A DNA stretch of 19,937 nucleotides from Nitrososphaerales archaeon TH5895. Lineage in GTDB: Archaea > Thermoproteota > Nitrososphaeria > Nitrososphaerales > Nitrososphaeraceae. The notes below the pieces were generated by a model that saw only the letters and a program-made list of their open reading frames with translations, was not told where the DNA came from and ran no database searches. Location of the stretch: assembly GCA_014523695.1 (NCBI GenBank), contig JAATVS010000371.1:1-19937 (forward strand), in the 5' to 3' direction. Both the position numbers and the translations under genes were made by a program. Positions 7,765 to 15,812 of this stretch are shown here, one piece after another; position 1 is the stretch's first letter; every line of letters starts with the position of its first letter.

Positions 7765-8420
7765 AAAATGCAATTGTTTTTGTTGGTCCTAGTTTAGATA
7801 CTGAAAAAGCACGAAATGTGTTAGAGGCCGACTACCGTCCTCCAGCGAAAAAAGGAGATTTAATCAGGTTGATTATGTCTTTGGACGACAGAGAGACTGT
7901 GATAGGACTAATTGATGGATATTTCTTGCTTGATTATCCACCTACACCTATAGAAGTCTATCAGTTGATAGTCAGACACAATACTATCGTAATCGGGTCA
8001 TCAAGCATCGGGGCTCTGCGCGCTGTTGAACTGGAAAAATTCGGTATGATTGGTATCGGAAAAATATTCGAGCTGTTTAAGTACGGGAAACTAGATGCGG
8101 ACGACGAAGTGGCTGTAACGTTTTCCCAAGACTTGTACCAACTCCAATCTGAAGCCATGGTGGATATTCGGTATAACCTATACCTATCATTGAGGAAAGG
8201 GGTTATCGATAAGGAAACCAAATATGCTATCACTAAGGTCGCTAAGAATATTTATTTTCCATTTCGAACATACCAAAATATTGTAGAAGAAACCATCAAG
8301 AGATTTCCAAAGTTGGATGATAAAGCAAGGCGGTTCGAGGCATATATTGTTGACAATAGGAAGAGTTTGAAAGAGAGAGATGCTTTGAAACTAATTGAGT
8401 ATATCAGAGATATGGTTTAG
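7761..8420 (+). CDS. tfuA: TfuA-like protein, partner of YcaO
   Basis: TfuA proteins accompany a subset of YcaOs and are thought to deliver or release sulfur for thioamide formation. The ATG at 7761 overlaps the ycaO stop (ATGA), so the two are translationally coupled. The 219-aa product shows the family core: IGLIDGYFLL (about 48-57), GSSSIGALRAVEL (79-91) followed by FGMIGIGKIFELF, and LDADDEVAV (111-119). The C-terminal half is helical and charged. The length is usual for single-domain TfuA. A frame extends back to 7659 inside ycaO but carries no TfuA homology there. Expected cytosolic; its target probably lies nearby or elsewhere in the genome. Confidence 0.9.
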   Translation: MKNAIVFVGPSLDTEKARNVLEADYRPPAKKGDLIRLIMSLDDRETVIGLIDGYFLLDYPPTPIEVYQLIVRHNTIVIGSSSIGALRAVELEKFGMIGIGKIFELFKYGKLDADDEVAVTFSQDLYQLQSEAMVDIRYNLYLSLRKGVIDKETKYAITKVAKNIYFPFRTYQNIVEETIKRFPKLDDKARRFEAYIVDNRKSLKERDALKLIEYIRDMV

Positions 8421-8438
8421 AAAAGTTCAAAGGACAAT

Positions 8439-8534
8439 ATGAACATGGTTTACTTGATTTCTACAGATTATTACTCTTTGCTCGGGCCTTCTAGGTTACA
8501 TTTGAAAGTATCAATCTGTTCGACTTGCGATTAG
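8439..8534 (+). CDS. possible 31-aa ORF directly behind tfuA
   Basis: ATG at 8439, 18 nt after the tfuA stop, with AGGA at 8431-8434 giving a short 4-nt spacing. The predicted peptide has two halves: a tyrosine-rich start (MNMVYLISTDYYSLLG) and a cysteine-bearing tail ending SICSTCD. Cysteine and serine/threonine residues near the C-terminus are what a YcaO could modify, but the frame is tiny and may be chance. Confidence 0.25.
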   Translation: MNMVYLISTDYYSLLGPSRLHLKVSICSTCD

Positions 8535-8662
8535 GAAATTTAATTATTGGACAAAAGAGAACCATAAAAATTCCACACGAAATGGTCTAGATTTTACTTT
8601 GTATGAGAAATGCTGTCTAATCAGAGAATACGTCTATATTCACAGCCCAAATATTAGTAGAC

Positions 8663-9850
8663 ATGTTACCCATTGAATCATTAGTGCTCTACATACCTGT
8701 ATTTATTATGTGTGCCATCCTACTCACATGGGCCCGTTTGTTGGTGTATACCAGGAGATCATTGAAATATTCACCGAAACTTGAGGAGGTAAGAATGCTA
8801 AATCCTAACCTCACACCTCGCGTCAGCATTATTGTACCCGCCTTGAACGAAGAAAAATACATAGGTAGGTGCTTAGAAAGCCTACTTGCTCAGGATTATT
8901 ATAACCTTGAAATAATATCTATAGATGATGGCTCCACAGATAATACCCTCCTAACTATGAAGAAAGTAGCTTTAGCAGACCATAGACTTCGCGTGATCGA
9001 GGCTGGTCATAGACCGGCCGGTTGGGTCGGGAAAAACTGGCCCTGCTTTATTGGCTATAATGCATCAATGGGAGACATTCTCATCTTTACTGATGCAGAT
9101 ACTGTTCTCTCTAAACAGACTGTTACCTTAGCAGTGAATCATATACTTCGCGAGAACCTCTCCGCGATTACTGCTATTCCAAAGCTAATGTCAGACGATT
9201 TTCTAACTAGCATCACATTACCTCTCCTATCAGTCTTTTTACAGACCAGGTTTTCTCCTCTGAAGGTAAATGATTCTGCAAACAAGTTGGGGTATTTTTT
9301 TGGAAGTTTCTTCGCTATTCTTCGAGGCCAATATGAGTCTATTGGAACTCACAGGGAAGTGTGTACTGAAATAATTGAAGATGGCGCAATTGGATCACTT
9401 GTAAAAAAAAGAGGGATCAAAATGAAAATGTTTAGAGGGGAAAATTGCGTTGATGCTATGTGGGCAAGAGATAGACAAGGTTTATGGAATGGGTTGTTGC
9501 GACTCTTGATTCCATTGCACAGAGAACAAGGAAAAAAAACAGTTCTTATGGTGATTGCCATTGCATTCTTAATGCTATCTCCATTCATTGCTCTGCCAGC
9601 AGGGTTATACTTTATTTATCAAGGTGGGTTCAGTTTTCTTAGCATATTACTTACAGGCTTGGCATTTATTACGGTGTGCATTATTCTTGCGGTAACTGCC
9701 CTTATCCTATCTCAATCACTTAAGAATAGAAAGCAGTTGGCTCTCGGTTCACCGATAGGGGCTACAGTTATAACGTTGTCTTTTGTTATTTCCCTACTTA
9801 AAGTCCACAAACCTCAGTCATTCACCTGGAAGGGAAGAACTTACATGTAG
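8663..9850 (+). CDS. membrane-bound family 2 glycosyltransferase
   Basis: Transfers an activated sugar to a lipid or similar acceptor at the cytoplasmic face of the membrane. The 395-aa product has an N-terminal membrane segment (about 7-28), a GT2 domain starting RVSIIVPALNEEKYIGRCLE (53-72), IDDGSTDNT (87-95), the metal-binding FTDADT (142-147), and two to four C-terminal membrane segments (about 290-385). PAGWVGKNWP near 118-127 is shared with the hopanoid/carotenoid-associated branch of GT2. The acceptor cannot be read from sequence. It lies upstream of cofG on the same strand with a short gap, so co-transcription is possible, but no link to F420 is known to me. Confidence 0.85.
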   Translation: MLPIESLVLYIPVFIMCAILLTWARLLVYTRRSLKYSPKLEEVRMLNPNLTPRVSIIVPALNEEKYIGRCLESLLAQDYYNLEIISIDDGSTDNTLLTMKKVALADHRLRVIEAGHRPAGWVGKNWPCFIGYNASMGDILIFTDADTVLSKQTVTLAVNHILRENLSAITAIPKLMSDDFLTSITLPLLSVFLQTRFSPLKVNDSANKLGYFFGSFFAILRGQYESIGTHREVCTEIIEDGAIGSLVKKRGIKMKMFRGENCVDAMWARDRQGLWNGLLRLLIPLHREQGKKTVLMVIAIAFLMLSPFIALPAGLYFIYQGGFSFLSILLTGLAFITVCIILAVTALILSQSLKNRKQLALGSPIGATVITLSFVISLLKVHKPQSFTWKGRTYM

Positions 9851-9905
9851 AACGGAGTCAAGAATAGTGTTTATTAGTCAAGGTGTAACACATAACGATG
9901 CATTG

Positions 9906-11093
9906 ATGCGATGTGATAACGATCTGGAGAGTGTAGTTAAGATAATGGGGGCGATAAAGCATTCTTCTTACCTTATTAATCGTGAGCAGGCTCTCTCGTT
10001 ATTCTACGATGCTAGGTTAGAACAATTAATTGAGTGTTCTTCATATCTACGCAATAAATTTAGACCTTCAATTTTGACCTATTCTCGAAAAGTTTTTGTC
10101 AATCTAGTGAATCTGTGTCGAGATACATGCACTTACTGCACTTACAAAAAGGAGCCTGGAGATACGACTATTTCAATGCTCGATCCCGATAAAGTCTTAA
10201 CCATAATAGATGTAGCCAAGCGACTGAGATGTACTGAGGCATTAATTGTTACAGGGGAAAGACCAGAAATACGTTATAAAGAGGTACGAAATTGGCTTCG
10301 AAAAAAGGGATTCTCGACCTTGTCCGAATATGTTAGTGAGATATGTGAGATGATTATCAAGAAAACAGGGTTGTTGCCTCACACTAATGCGGGAAGCCTC
10401 ACTAAACAGGAGTTATACACTCTTAGGGAAACTAATGCTAGCATGGGACTGATGTTAGAATCTTCAAGTACTAGATTATCAGGTAAAGGAATGCCACATG
10501 AAAGGGCACCAAGCAAGCATCCTAAAGTAAGAATAAAATCTCTGGCTTCATGTGGTGAACTAAATATCCCGACCACAACTGGACTACTTGTAGGTATCGG
10601 CGAAACTCCTGAGGAAATCGTTGAATCACTGATTCTTATTAGATCATTACATGAATCTTTTGGGCATATACAAGAAGTGATAATGCAAAACTTTTCACCT
10701 AAGAAAGGAACAGCAATGTCTAATTATCCAGCCCCTACCAAGGATTATTTCATGCGAGCAGTAGCATTAGCCAGAATTTTGATGCCAACCATGAACATAC
10801 AAGTGCCTCCAAATCTCAATGAGAGGATAGAGGATTACATTGACGTGGGCATTAATGATTGGGGGGGAATATCACCTGTTACCATCGATTATGTTAATCC
10901 GGAACACCCTTGGCCTCCTATAGACTTTGTAAGCCAAGTGACTTCGAAGAAGGGATTACTGTTAAAGGCGCGATTGCCTGTGTATCCAGAGTTTTTGAAG
11001 AATGGCCGATCGTATATTTCTCAAAGTGTTCGGCCTTCAATTGAGGCACTAGCAAACGACGAAGGTTTAGTGAAGGAGTCATACCTGATTTGA
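9906..11093 (+). CDS. cofG: FO synthase subunit 1 (CofG)
   Basis: Radical SAM enzyme that, with CofH, makes the deazaflavin FO, the chromophore of coenzyme F420. In this form (395 aa) it carries the cluster motif CRDTCTYC, with cysteines near residues 71, 75 and 78, followed by SAM-binding glycine-rich stretches (LIVTGERPE; TTTGLLVGIGET) and the C-terminal WGGISPVTIDYVNPEHPWP typical of CofG. The ATG at 9906 was chosen; an in-frame GTG at 9867, 16 nt after the glycosyltransferase stop, would add 13 residues. The frame stays open back to 9783, but that part overlaps the glycosyltransferase. The stop overlaps the cofH TTG by 4 nt, implying coupled expression. Confidence 0.92.
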   Translation: MRCDNDLESVVKIMGAIKHSSYLINREQALSLFYDARLEQLIECSSYLRNKFRPSILTYSRKVFVNLVNLCRDTCTYCTYKKEPGDTTISMLDPDKVLTIIDVAKRLRCTEALIVTGERPEIRYKEVRNWLRKKGFSTLSEYVSEICEMIIKKTGLLPHTNAGSLTKQELYTLRETNASMGLMLESSSTRLSGKGMPHERAPSKHPKVRIKSLASCGELNIPTTTGLLVGIGETPEEIVESLILIRSLHESFGHIQEVIMQNFSPKKGTAMSNYPAPTKDYFMRAVALARILMPTMNIQVPPNLNERIEDYIDVGINDWGGISPVTIDYVNPEHPWPPIDFVSQVTSKKGLLLKARLPVYPEFLKNGRSYISQSVRPSIEALANDEGLVKESYLI

Positions 11094-12349
11094 ATATAGA
11101 AAGCATCCTCAAGACGGTTGACCCTCTTGTTTCGGAAGCTTTGAATTTAGCAATTGATGATAAGGAAATAACTGTCGACCAGGCAGTGGAATTGTTCGAT
11201 ACAAGCGGTATCGAAATGAACCTATTGATTTCAGTCGGTGACGAATTGCGAAGAAGAGCATGTGGTAATGTTGTCACATACGTCATCAACAGAAACGTGA
11301 ACTTCACTAATGTGTGCATTAAGAGGTGTGGCTTTTGCGCATTTAGTCGAGATTTTAGACAAGAAGAAGGTTACTTTTTGCCGGTCGAAGAAGTTGTTCG
11401 ACGAGCAGTGGAGGCTCATCGGTTGGGTGCCACCGAGATTTGTATACAGGCAGGTCTTCCTCCAAATATGGATGGCTCTCTCTATCCGGATATCTGTAAA
11501 GCAATCAAGCATGAGATACCAGATATTCATATTCATGGGTTCTCTCCAGAAGAAGTATTGTACGGAGCCAGAATGAGCAACACTAGTGTTAAGGATTTCT
11601 TATCGTGGCTTAAAGAATCCGGTGTAGGAAGTCTCCCGGGAACATCCGCAGAAATACTAGATCAAGAAGTCAGAGACCTAATATCTCCAGGTCGTATATC
11701 TGTCAATGATTGGATAGACGTGATAAAAACTGCCCATGGTTTGAATATTCCAACTACCTCTACTATAATGTATGGGCATGTAGAGTCCAATCTCCAAAAG
11801 GCCAAACACATCGATATATTACGTAAGATCCAGAAGGAAACTCATGGTATTACAGAGTTTGTTCCTCTCAGCTTCGTATACCAAGAAGCACCTATGCATA
11901 GCCGCAGTACTTTAAAAAACATGCGAGAAGCAGGAGCTGGAGCAACAGATATTGTAAAAATGTACTCTGTGTCTAGGTTGCTGCTTCATAACTATGTGAA
12001 GAATATTCAGGTTTCTTGGGTGAAAGAGGGTTCAAAAATGTCCCAATTTCTTTTATGTGCTGGCGCAAACGATTTTGGTGGTACACTGATCAATGAAAGT
12101 ATATCCACAGCTGCCGGCTCAATTCATGGTCAAATCATGAGACCTAGGGAAATAAGAACCCAAGTTAAGGGTTTAGGACGGATTCCTGCTCAGCGCAGTA
12201 CATTATATGAGATATTGCAACTATACTCTGGATCCGAAGAGGAAGGTCAGACAGAACTTGATCAAGTAAACCCCAATGATTTTGGGTCATATGGAGAGCT
12301 TATCAAGCTTGACAAATACAGGTATAGACATTCCTTGCGGCATAATTAG
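11090..12349 (+). CDS. cofH: FO synthase subunit 2 (CofH)
   Basis: Second radical SAM subunit of FO synthase: it adds the tyrosine-derived radical to 5-amino-6-ribitylamino-uracil, giving the intermediate that CofG cyclises. The 419-aa product has CIKRCGFCAF with cluster cysteines at residues 76, 80 and 83, then ATEICIQAGLPP, HIHGFSPEEV, and the C-terminal CAGANDFGGTL of CofH. The TTG start overlaps the cofG stop (TTGA), as in a coupled pair; no better start is present at the correct length. A T7 run just behind it probably ends transcription. Separate G and H genes are usual in archaea, whereas actinobacteria fuse them. Confidence 0.93.
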   Translation: MNIESILKTVDPLVSEALNLAIDDKEITVDQAVELFDTSGIEMNLLISVGDELRRRACGNVVTYVINRNVNFTNVCIKRCGFCAFSRDFRQEEGYFLPVEEVVRRAVEAHRLGATEICIQAGLPPNMDGSLYPDICKAIKHEIPDIHIHGFSPEEVLYGARMSNTSVKDFLSWLKESGVGSLPGTSAEILDQEVRDLISPGRISVNDWIDVIKTAHGLNIPTTSTIMYGHVESNLQKAKHIDILRKIQKETHGITEFVPLSFVYQEAPMHSRSTLKNMREAGAGATDIVKMYSVSRLLLHNYVKNIQVSWVKEGSKMSQFLLCAGANDFGGTLINESISTAAGSIHGQIMRPREIRTQVKGLGRIPAQRSTLYEILQLYSGSEEEGQTELDQVNPNDFGSYGELIKLDKYRYRHSLRHN

Positions 12350-12355
12350 GTGTGA

Positions 12356-12592
12356 CTAGTTTTTTTCCATAATCAGCATGGTAAGGGTGGATTTAACTCC
12401 ATTCATACGTCTGATTTTCAAGCTAATGAAGTCCTTTAGTCCTTCCATTGAATCCGCTTCTACCTTCAACATGATATCATATACTCCATAGATCGCATAG
12501 GCTTCTCTAACCCCTGGTAGCTTTTTCATTTCTTCGGCCAGCGGACCTTCATATCCTAATTCAGCATTCAGCAATACAAAAGCTCTTGGCAT
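12356..12592 (-). CDS. stand-alone Lrp/AsnC effector-binding (RAM) domain protein
   Basis: 78-aa protein made only of the alpha/beta ligand-binding domain of Lrp/AsnC regulators, with no helix-turn-helix. It shows the AFVLLNAELG start, the LPGVREAYAIYGVYDIMLKV centre (the G-x-Y/D-x region that forms the effector pocket in dimers) and the closing strand GVKSTLTMLIMEK. Such proteins assemble into dimers or octamers and may bind an amino acid or modulate full-length Lrp partners. The gene is convergent to cofH with a 6-nt gap. A TATA element at 12612-12620 is centred about 24 nt before the ATG, so the transcript is probably leaderless. Confidence 0.85.
   Translation of the reverse strand: MPRAFVLLNAELGYEGPLAEEMKKLPGVREAYAIYGVYDIMLKVEADSMEGLKDFISLKIRRMNGVKSTLTMLIMEKN
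12360..12366 (+). terminator. T-run terminator behind cofGH
   Basis: Seven consecutive T residues 11 nt after the cofH stop, inside the last codons of the convergent gene. Oligo-T stretches end transcription in archaea, so the cofGH transcript probably ends here. No hairpin is needed. Confidence 0.45.
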
Positions 12593-12611
12593 TATCCAAT
12601 CGTTGTGTGTG

Positions 12612-12620
12612 ATTATACTT
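12612..12620 (-). promoter_or_regulatory. TATA box of the RAM-domain gene
   Basis: Minus-strand AAGTATAAT, centred about 24 nt upstream of the ATG at 12592. This is the spacing of archaeal leaderless genes. Confidence 0.5.
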
Positions 12621-12719
12621 TAACCTAACTGTTGACCTGGCTCGACCTTCATTTCCGTATTAACTAGAATCGACCCAGAACTTCTGAAGTTACTCATGCT
12701 TCGGCTAGGATCGGTAACG

Positions 12720-12725
12720 TTTAAG
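12720..12725 (+). promoter_or_regulatory. TATA-like box of topoisomerase IB
   Basis: TTTAAG centred about 31 nt before the ATG at 12754, giving a very short leader that ends in an AGGAAAG purine stretch. Inference from position. Confidence 0.4.
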
Positions 12726-12753
12726 AGTGATATAGAAACCTTTAGGAAAGCAG

Positions 12754-14514
12754 ATGGAGACGCAATTCAAGTTGGGCCGCTTGAAATGGCAGACATTGCA
12801 ACATAATGGAATTGCATTTCCTCCAGAATACAAGCCCAGAGGTATCAGTATTAGTTTAGTCGGAGAAGAATACTCATTGAATGCTGACCAAGAAGAACTG
12901 ATTTATGCCTGGGCCAAAAAGAAGGATACTCATTATGTCAGGGACAACGTGTTCGAATCAAATTTTCTGATTGATCTTAGAAGCATCCTCCCTCCTAAGT
13001 TTGGGTCGGTCAAGAAAATCTCTGAATTGGATCTGGCGAATGCCTATCGTCTTGTAGATGAAGAAAATAGGCTCAAGGAAGTAGAGAAAGAGCGAATTAG
13101 AAATCTACCCAGAGATGAGAAAAGGCTTATTTCTCAATCCAAGAAAAATGAACGGGAACGGCTTCGATCGATCTATGGTTTGGCAACGGTTGATGGTGTA
13201 ACGGTAGAAATAGCGAATTGGTTGGTGGAACCACCGGGCCTATTCATGGGAAGAGGCCAACATCCGTTACGAGGACGCTGGAAACCCAGAGTATTACCCC
13301 AAGATGTGATTCTGAATCTGGGAGAAAACGCTGAAGTACCTGAAGGAAACTGGAAGGCAATTGTTAATGATCATACGTCCACCTGGCTAGCAACGTGGAT
13401 AGAAAATTTGACGGGCAAAAGAAAGTATATGTGGCTTCATGATTCATCTACACTTCGTCAGAACAGCGACAAAGAAAAGTACGACAGGGCTAACATACTC
13501 GGGAAGCGTATCAACAAAGTTCACGAAAAGATAGTAAGCAAAATGATTAACTCAAAAGATTTGAGGCAAAAGAAAATATCAACCGTCTGTTACTTGATTA
13601 ATAAGCTCGCGATGAGAGTGGGGGATGAAAAGGATCCTGATGAAGCAGATACTGTGGGCGCGTCAACATTAAGGGTGGAGCATATCCGATTTCCAATCCA
13701 TCAAGGAATTAAGAGTATTGAGTTCAATTTTCTCGGAAAAGATAGTGTTCCATGGCAAAAAAGCTTGGAAATAAATTCTCGAGACACAGAAGCACTATAT
13801 CTGAACATGGAATTGTTCATGAAGGGTAAGAAACCTAACGAACAGATCTTCGATGGTATAACTTCAGCAAAGGTGAACTCATTTCTTAGAACCATCGATC
13901 AAAAGAATGTTCCAGGTCTGACTGCAAAGGTTTTCCGAACTTATATTGCTACCCAAATTGTAAAAGAGGCGCTAGCTCGTCCTCCAATATCAGTAGATAA
14001 AAGGTCATCTGAGATGGAGAAAATTTATGTGGCCAAGTCAGCAAATCTTGTCGCGGCAGTTACGTGTAACCATAAGAAGGGAATTGATGCAAACAACCCT
14101 GCTAGCAAACTGGCCCTTGAAAGGTTTCAAAATTCTGTGGAAAAAAAGCAAGAGGCGATTAGAAAAATTGAGAACGATATCGCTTCTCATAAATGGAAAT
14201 CCGATTTACAGAAGAAAAGAATGATGGACAGATTGGAAAAAGTCCAAATAATGCTGCGACTGCAAAAGGAAACTCGTGATTATAACCTTGGGACGTCACT
14301 TCGAAACTATATTGACCCTAGAGTCTTGAAATCATGGATGAGCCATGTAGAACTTGATTGGAAAAGGGTATTTACTTCAACTTTACAACGTAAATTTAGA
14401 TGGGTTGAGACATATTCTAATGTCGAACTGCAACAATTTCTTCCTGAAGTTGAGGAATTGAGCTACCAGAAATCTGATACCGTAATTCAAGAAGAGAGTT
14501 TGGCTAAAAGCTAA
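12754..14514 (+). CDS. topIB: DNA topoisomerase IB (eukaryote-like)
   Basis: Relaxes positive and negative supercoils by a transient 3'-phosphotyrosine nick. The 586-aa product aligns by eye with the eukaryotic nuclear enzyme: an N-terminal core with the WWxxPPG-like NWLVEPPGLFMGRGQHPLRG (156-175), then the catalytic residues Arg288 (LAMRVGDEKD), Lys329 (FNFLGKDS), Arg395 (AKVFRTY), His440 (TCNHKK) and the nucleophile Tyr519 (LRNYIDPRV). A charged coiled-coil linker (about 455-500) precedes the C-terminal domain. All five catalytic positions are present. Short eukaryotic-type topoisomerase IB is a hallmark of Thaumarchaeota among archaea. A TATA-like element and AGGAAAG precede the ATG. Confidence 0.95.
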   Translation: METQFKLGRLKWQTLQHNGIAFPPEYKPRGISISLVGEEYSLNADQEELIYAWAKKKDTHYVRDNVFESNFLIDLRSILPPKFGSVKKISELDLANAYRLVDEENRLKEVEKERIRNLPRDEKRLISQSKKNERERLRSIYGLATVDGVTVEIANWLVEPPGLFMGRGQHPLRGRWKPRVLPQDVILNLGENAEVPEGNWKAIVNDHTSTWLATWIENLTGKRKYMWLHDSSTLRQNSDKEKYDRANILGKRINKVHEKIVSKMINSKDLRQKKISTVCYLINKLAMRVGDEKDPDEADTVGASTLRVEHIRFPIHQGIKSIEFNFLGKDSVPWQKSLEINSRDTEALYLNMELFMKGKKPNEQIFDGITSAKVNSFLRTIDQKNVPGLTAKVFRTYIATQIVKEALARPPISVDKRSSEMEKIYVAKSANLVAAVTCNHKKGIDANNPASKLALERFQNSVEKKQEAIRKIENDIASHKWKSDLQKKRMMDRLEKVQIMLRLQKETRDYNLGTSLRNYIDPRVLKSWMSHVELDWKRVFTSTLQRKFRWVETYSNVELQQFLPEVEELSYQKSDTVIQEESLAKS

Positions 14515-14671
14515 ACAGTTCACAGCATGTCATTTCATCCAACTGCGTGATATTGTCAACCTCAAATATTCCAGAAGATAATGAAAGCATGAAAAGAATT
14601 CTGGTTATGAACTGTAACTTGTAAATTGCAGATATTTTGGTCTACTAGTACATTGATAAAATCTTTCAAAG

Positions 14672-14679
14672 TATAAATA
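14672..14679 (+). promoter_or_regulatory. TATA box of the CBS-domain gene
   Basis: TATAAATA centred 25 nt upstream of the ATG at 14701, with no ribosome binding site between them. This is a clear leaderless promoter. Confidence 0.65.
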
Positions 14680-14700
14680 TTTGATCTCTTATTGTAGAAC

Positions 14701-15213
14701 ATGAATGAAATTTCAGCAGAACCCACGAGTATGTCATTTTTGCTAATGTCACCTGCTAAAAAACTCGCTGATTCAAATGTTGCAATGGCAAACTGCGATG
14801 ATTCTGCTGATATGGCCATAAGATTGATGAAGGAAAGACAAACAAAGTGTGTTCTACTTTCAAGAGGAGGGGAAGCGGTAGGTATTGTAACTAAAACAGA
14901 TATTCTGTTCAAGGTATTGTCTCAAGGGAAGAATCCATCAAAAGTGAGGCTTGAAGAGATCATGAATACTCCTATAATAGCGGTGGACCCTGCTGCCACC
15001 GTGCAAGAGGCCTTATCTATAATGGATAAACACGCCATTCGTCAAATTGTTGTTAGCTCAAATTCATCTGTTCTTGGGATCATTTCGAGGGACGATCTTT
15101 TTGAAAGAGAGCAACTCACAACAACCGCAGCGGAAGACTCGGCCTTACAGGGTACCCCAGTATGTATCATAAACCCAGAGGCCATTTTATTTAGTAAGGA
15201 TGACGAGACCTAG
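14701..15213 (+). CDS. two-CBS-domain protein
   Basis: 170-aa cytosolic protein made of a tandem CBS pair (Bateman module). CBS1 covers about residues 22-75 (CDDSADMAIRLMKERQTKCV, then GIVTKTDILFKVL); CBS2 covers about 86-140 (VDPAATVQEALSIMDKHAIR, then GIISRDDLFERE). Such modules bind adenosine nucleotides or SAM and sense energy or metabolite state. No catalytic, transporter or DNA-binding domain is attached, so the partner is unknown. A final 30-residue tail contains one cysteine. Transcription starts from a leaderless promoter. Confidence 0.9.
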   Translation: MNEISAEPTSMSFLLMSPAKKLADSNVAMANCDDSADMAIRLMKERQTKCVLLSRGGEAVGIVTKTDILFKVLSQGKNPSKVRLEEIMNTPIIAVDPAATVQEALSIMDKHAIRQIVVSSNSSVLGIISRDDLFEREQLTTTAAEDSALQGTPVCIINPEAILFSKDDET

Positions 15214-15454
15214 ATAGGTGGATCTATCGATCATATGCATTCCCTCAGCTAGGCTGACATAGCCTGTCTCCACTTAAATATTCTCTATCGTAATATCGAA
15301 GGAGCGTACAAAATGGATCCAAGTATCTCCGATGTCTAGGTTAATTTTTAAAATCTTGAACTATGGTCTTTTGTAGGTAGGAATAGTGCCAACTGGCATG
15401 GGGAGATATCTTTATTAGAGAAGGCCATCAATTGCTGAACGCAACGCTGAGCTT
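15214..15454 (+). other. intergenic stretch before tRNA-Met
   Basis: No gene is supported. A 5-bp hairpin AGGCT-GACAT-AGCCT lies at 15251-15265. AAGGAG near 15299-15304 precedes an ATG that opens only an 8-codon frame. TTTATTAG near 15411-15418 is a possible TATA element for the tRNA. Confidence 0.4.
15410..15418 (+). promoter_or_regulatory. possible TATA element of tRNA-Met
   Basis: TTTATTAG about 40 nt before the mature 5' end, which allows a leader of about 14 nt. Weak evidence. Confidence 0.3.
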
Positions 15455-15529
15455 GCCGGGGTAGCTCAGCTTGGTCAGAGCGTTCGACTCATAATCGAAA
15501 GGTCGCGGGCTCAAGTCCCGCCTCCGGCA
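15455..15529 (+). tRNA. tRNA-Met (CAU), elongator type, no intron
   Basis: Folds as a complete cloverleaf: 7-bp acceptor stem (GCCGGGG with CTCCGGC, one G-U), D arm with the GG of the loop, anticodon stem TTCGA/TCGAA closing the loop CTCATAA (anticodon CAT), 5-bp T stem GCGGG/CCCGC and discriminator A. CCA is not encoded. The anticodon stem lacks the three G-C pairs of initiator tRNA, and the acceptor resembles archaeal elongator tRNA-Met, so elongator is preferred; tRNA-Ile2 (CAU read after modification) is the alternative. The T loop reads CTCAAGT, with an unusual C at position 54. Confidence 0.93.
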
Positions 15530-15548
15530 TTCCCTTAAATTTTCGAAC

Positions 15549-15554
15549 TTTTTT
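15549..15554 (+). terminator. T-run terminator of tRNA-Met
   Basis: Six T residues, 20 nt after the mature 3' end, in an AT-rich stretch. Usual position for an archaeal tRNA terminator. Confidence 0.45.
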
Positions 15555-15812
15555 CTATTGCTTGATTTTCATCTATTCCAATATTCTTGCATCTATGCGA
15601 TTGATGGGCTACTCATTATGGTAGTGAGGAGACGAAATAAATCGGGGTGTCCAGGCTGATATTCTATTTTGAGAGGCATAATATTTTGAACTATCATCGA
15701 AATTTTTTAATGAGTTGGGCATATATATGCTGGTCATAATTTACCTTTGCAATAAGTATTGTTTCATAAAATTTCCTTTGTTATGGTAAATGTACGTAAT
15801 TAATAGACGTTA

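Noticed and set aside
9783..9905. N-terminal extension of cofG into the glycosyltransferase gene
   Set aside because: The added residues show no CofG similarity and overlap the end of another gene; an ATG at 9906 gives a normal N-terminus.
15313..15339. ATG with AAGGAG nearby upstream of tRNA-Met
   Set aside because: The frame ends after 8 codons, and there is no downstream gene it could lead.
15719..15730. Perfect 12-bp palindrome GCATATATATGC after tRNA-Met
   Set aside because: Possibly a bidirectional TATA element, but no gene or RNA is positioned to use it with confidence.
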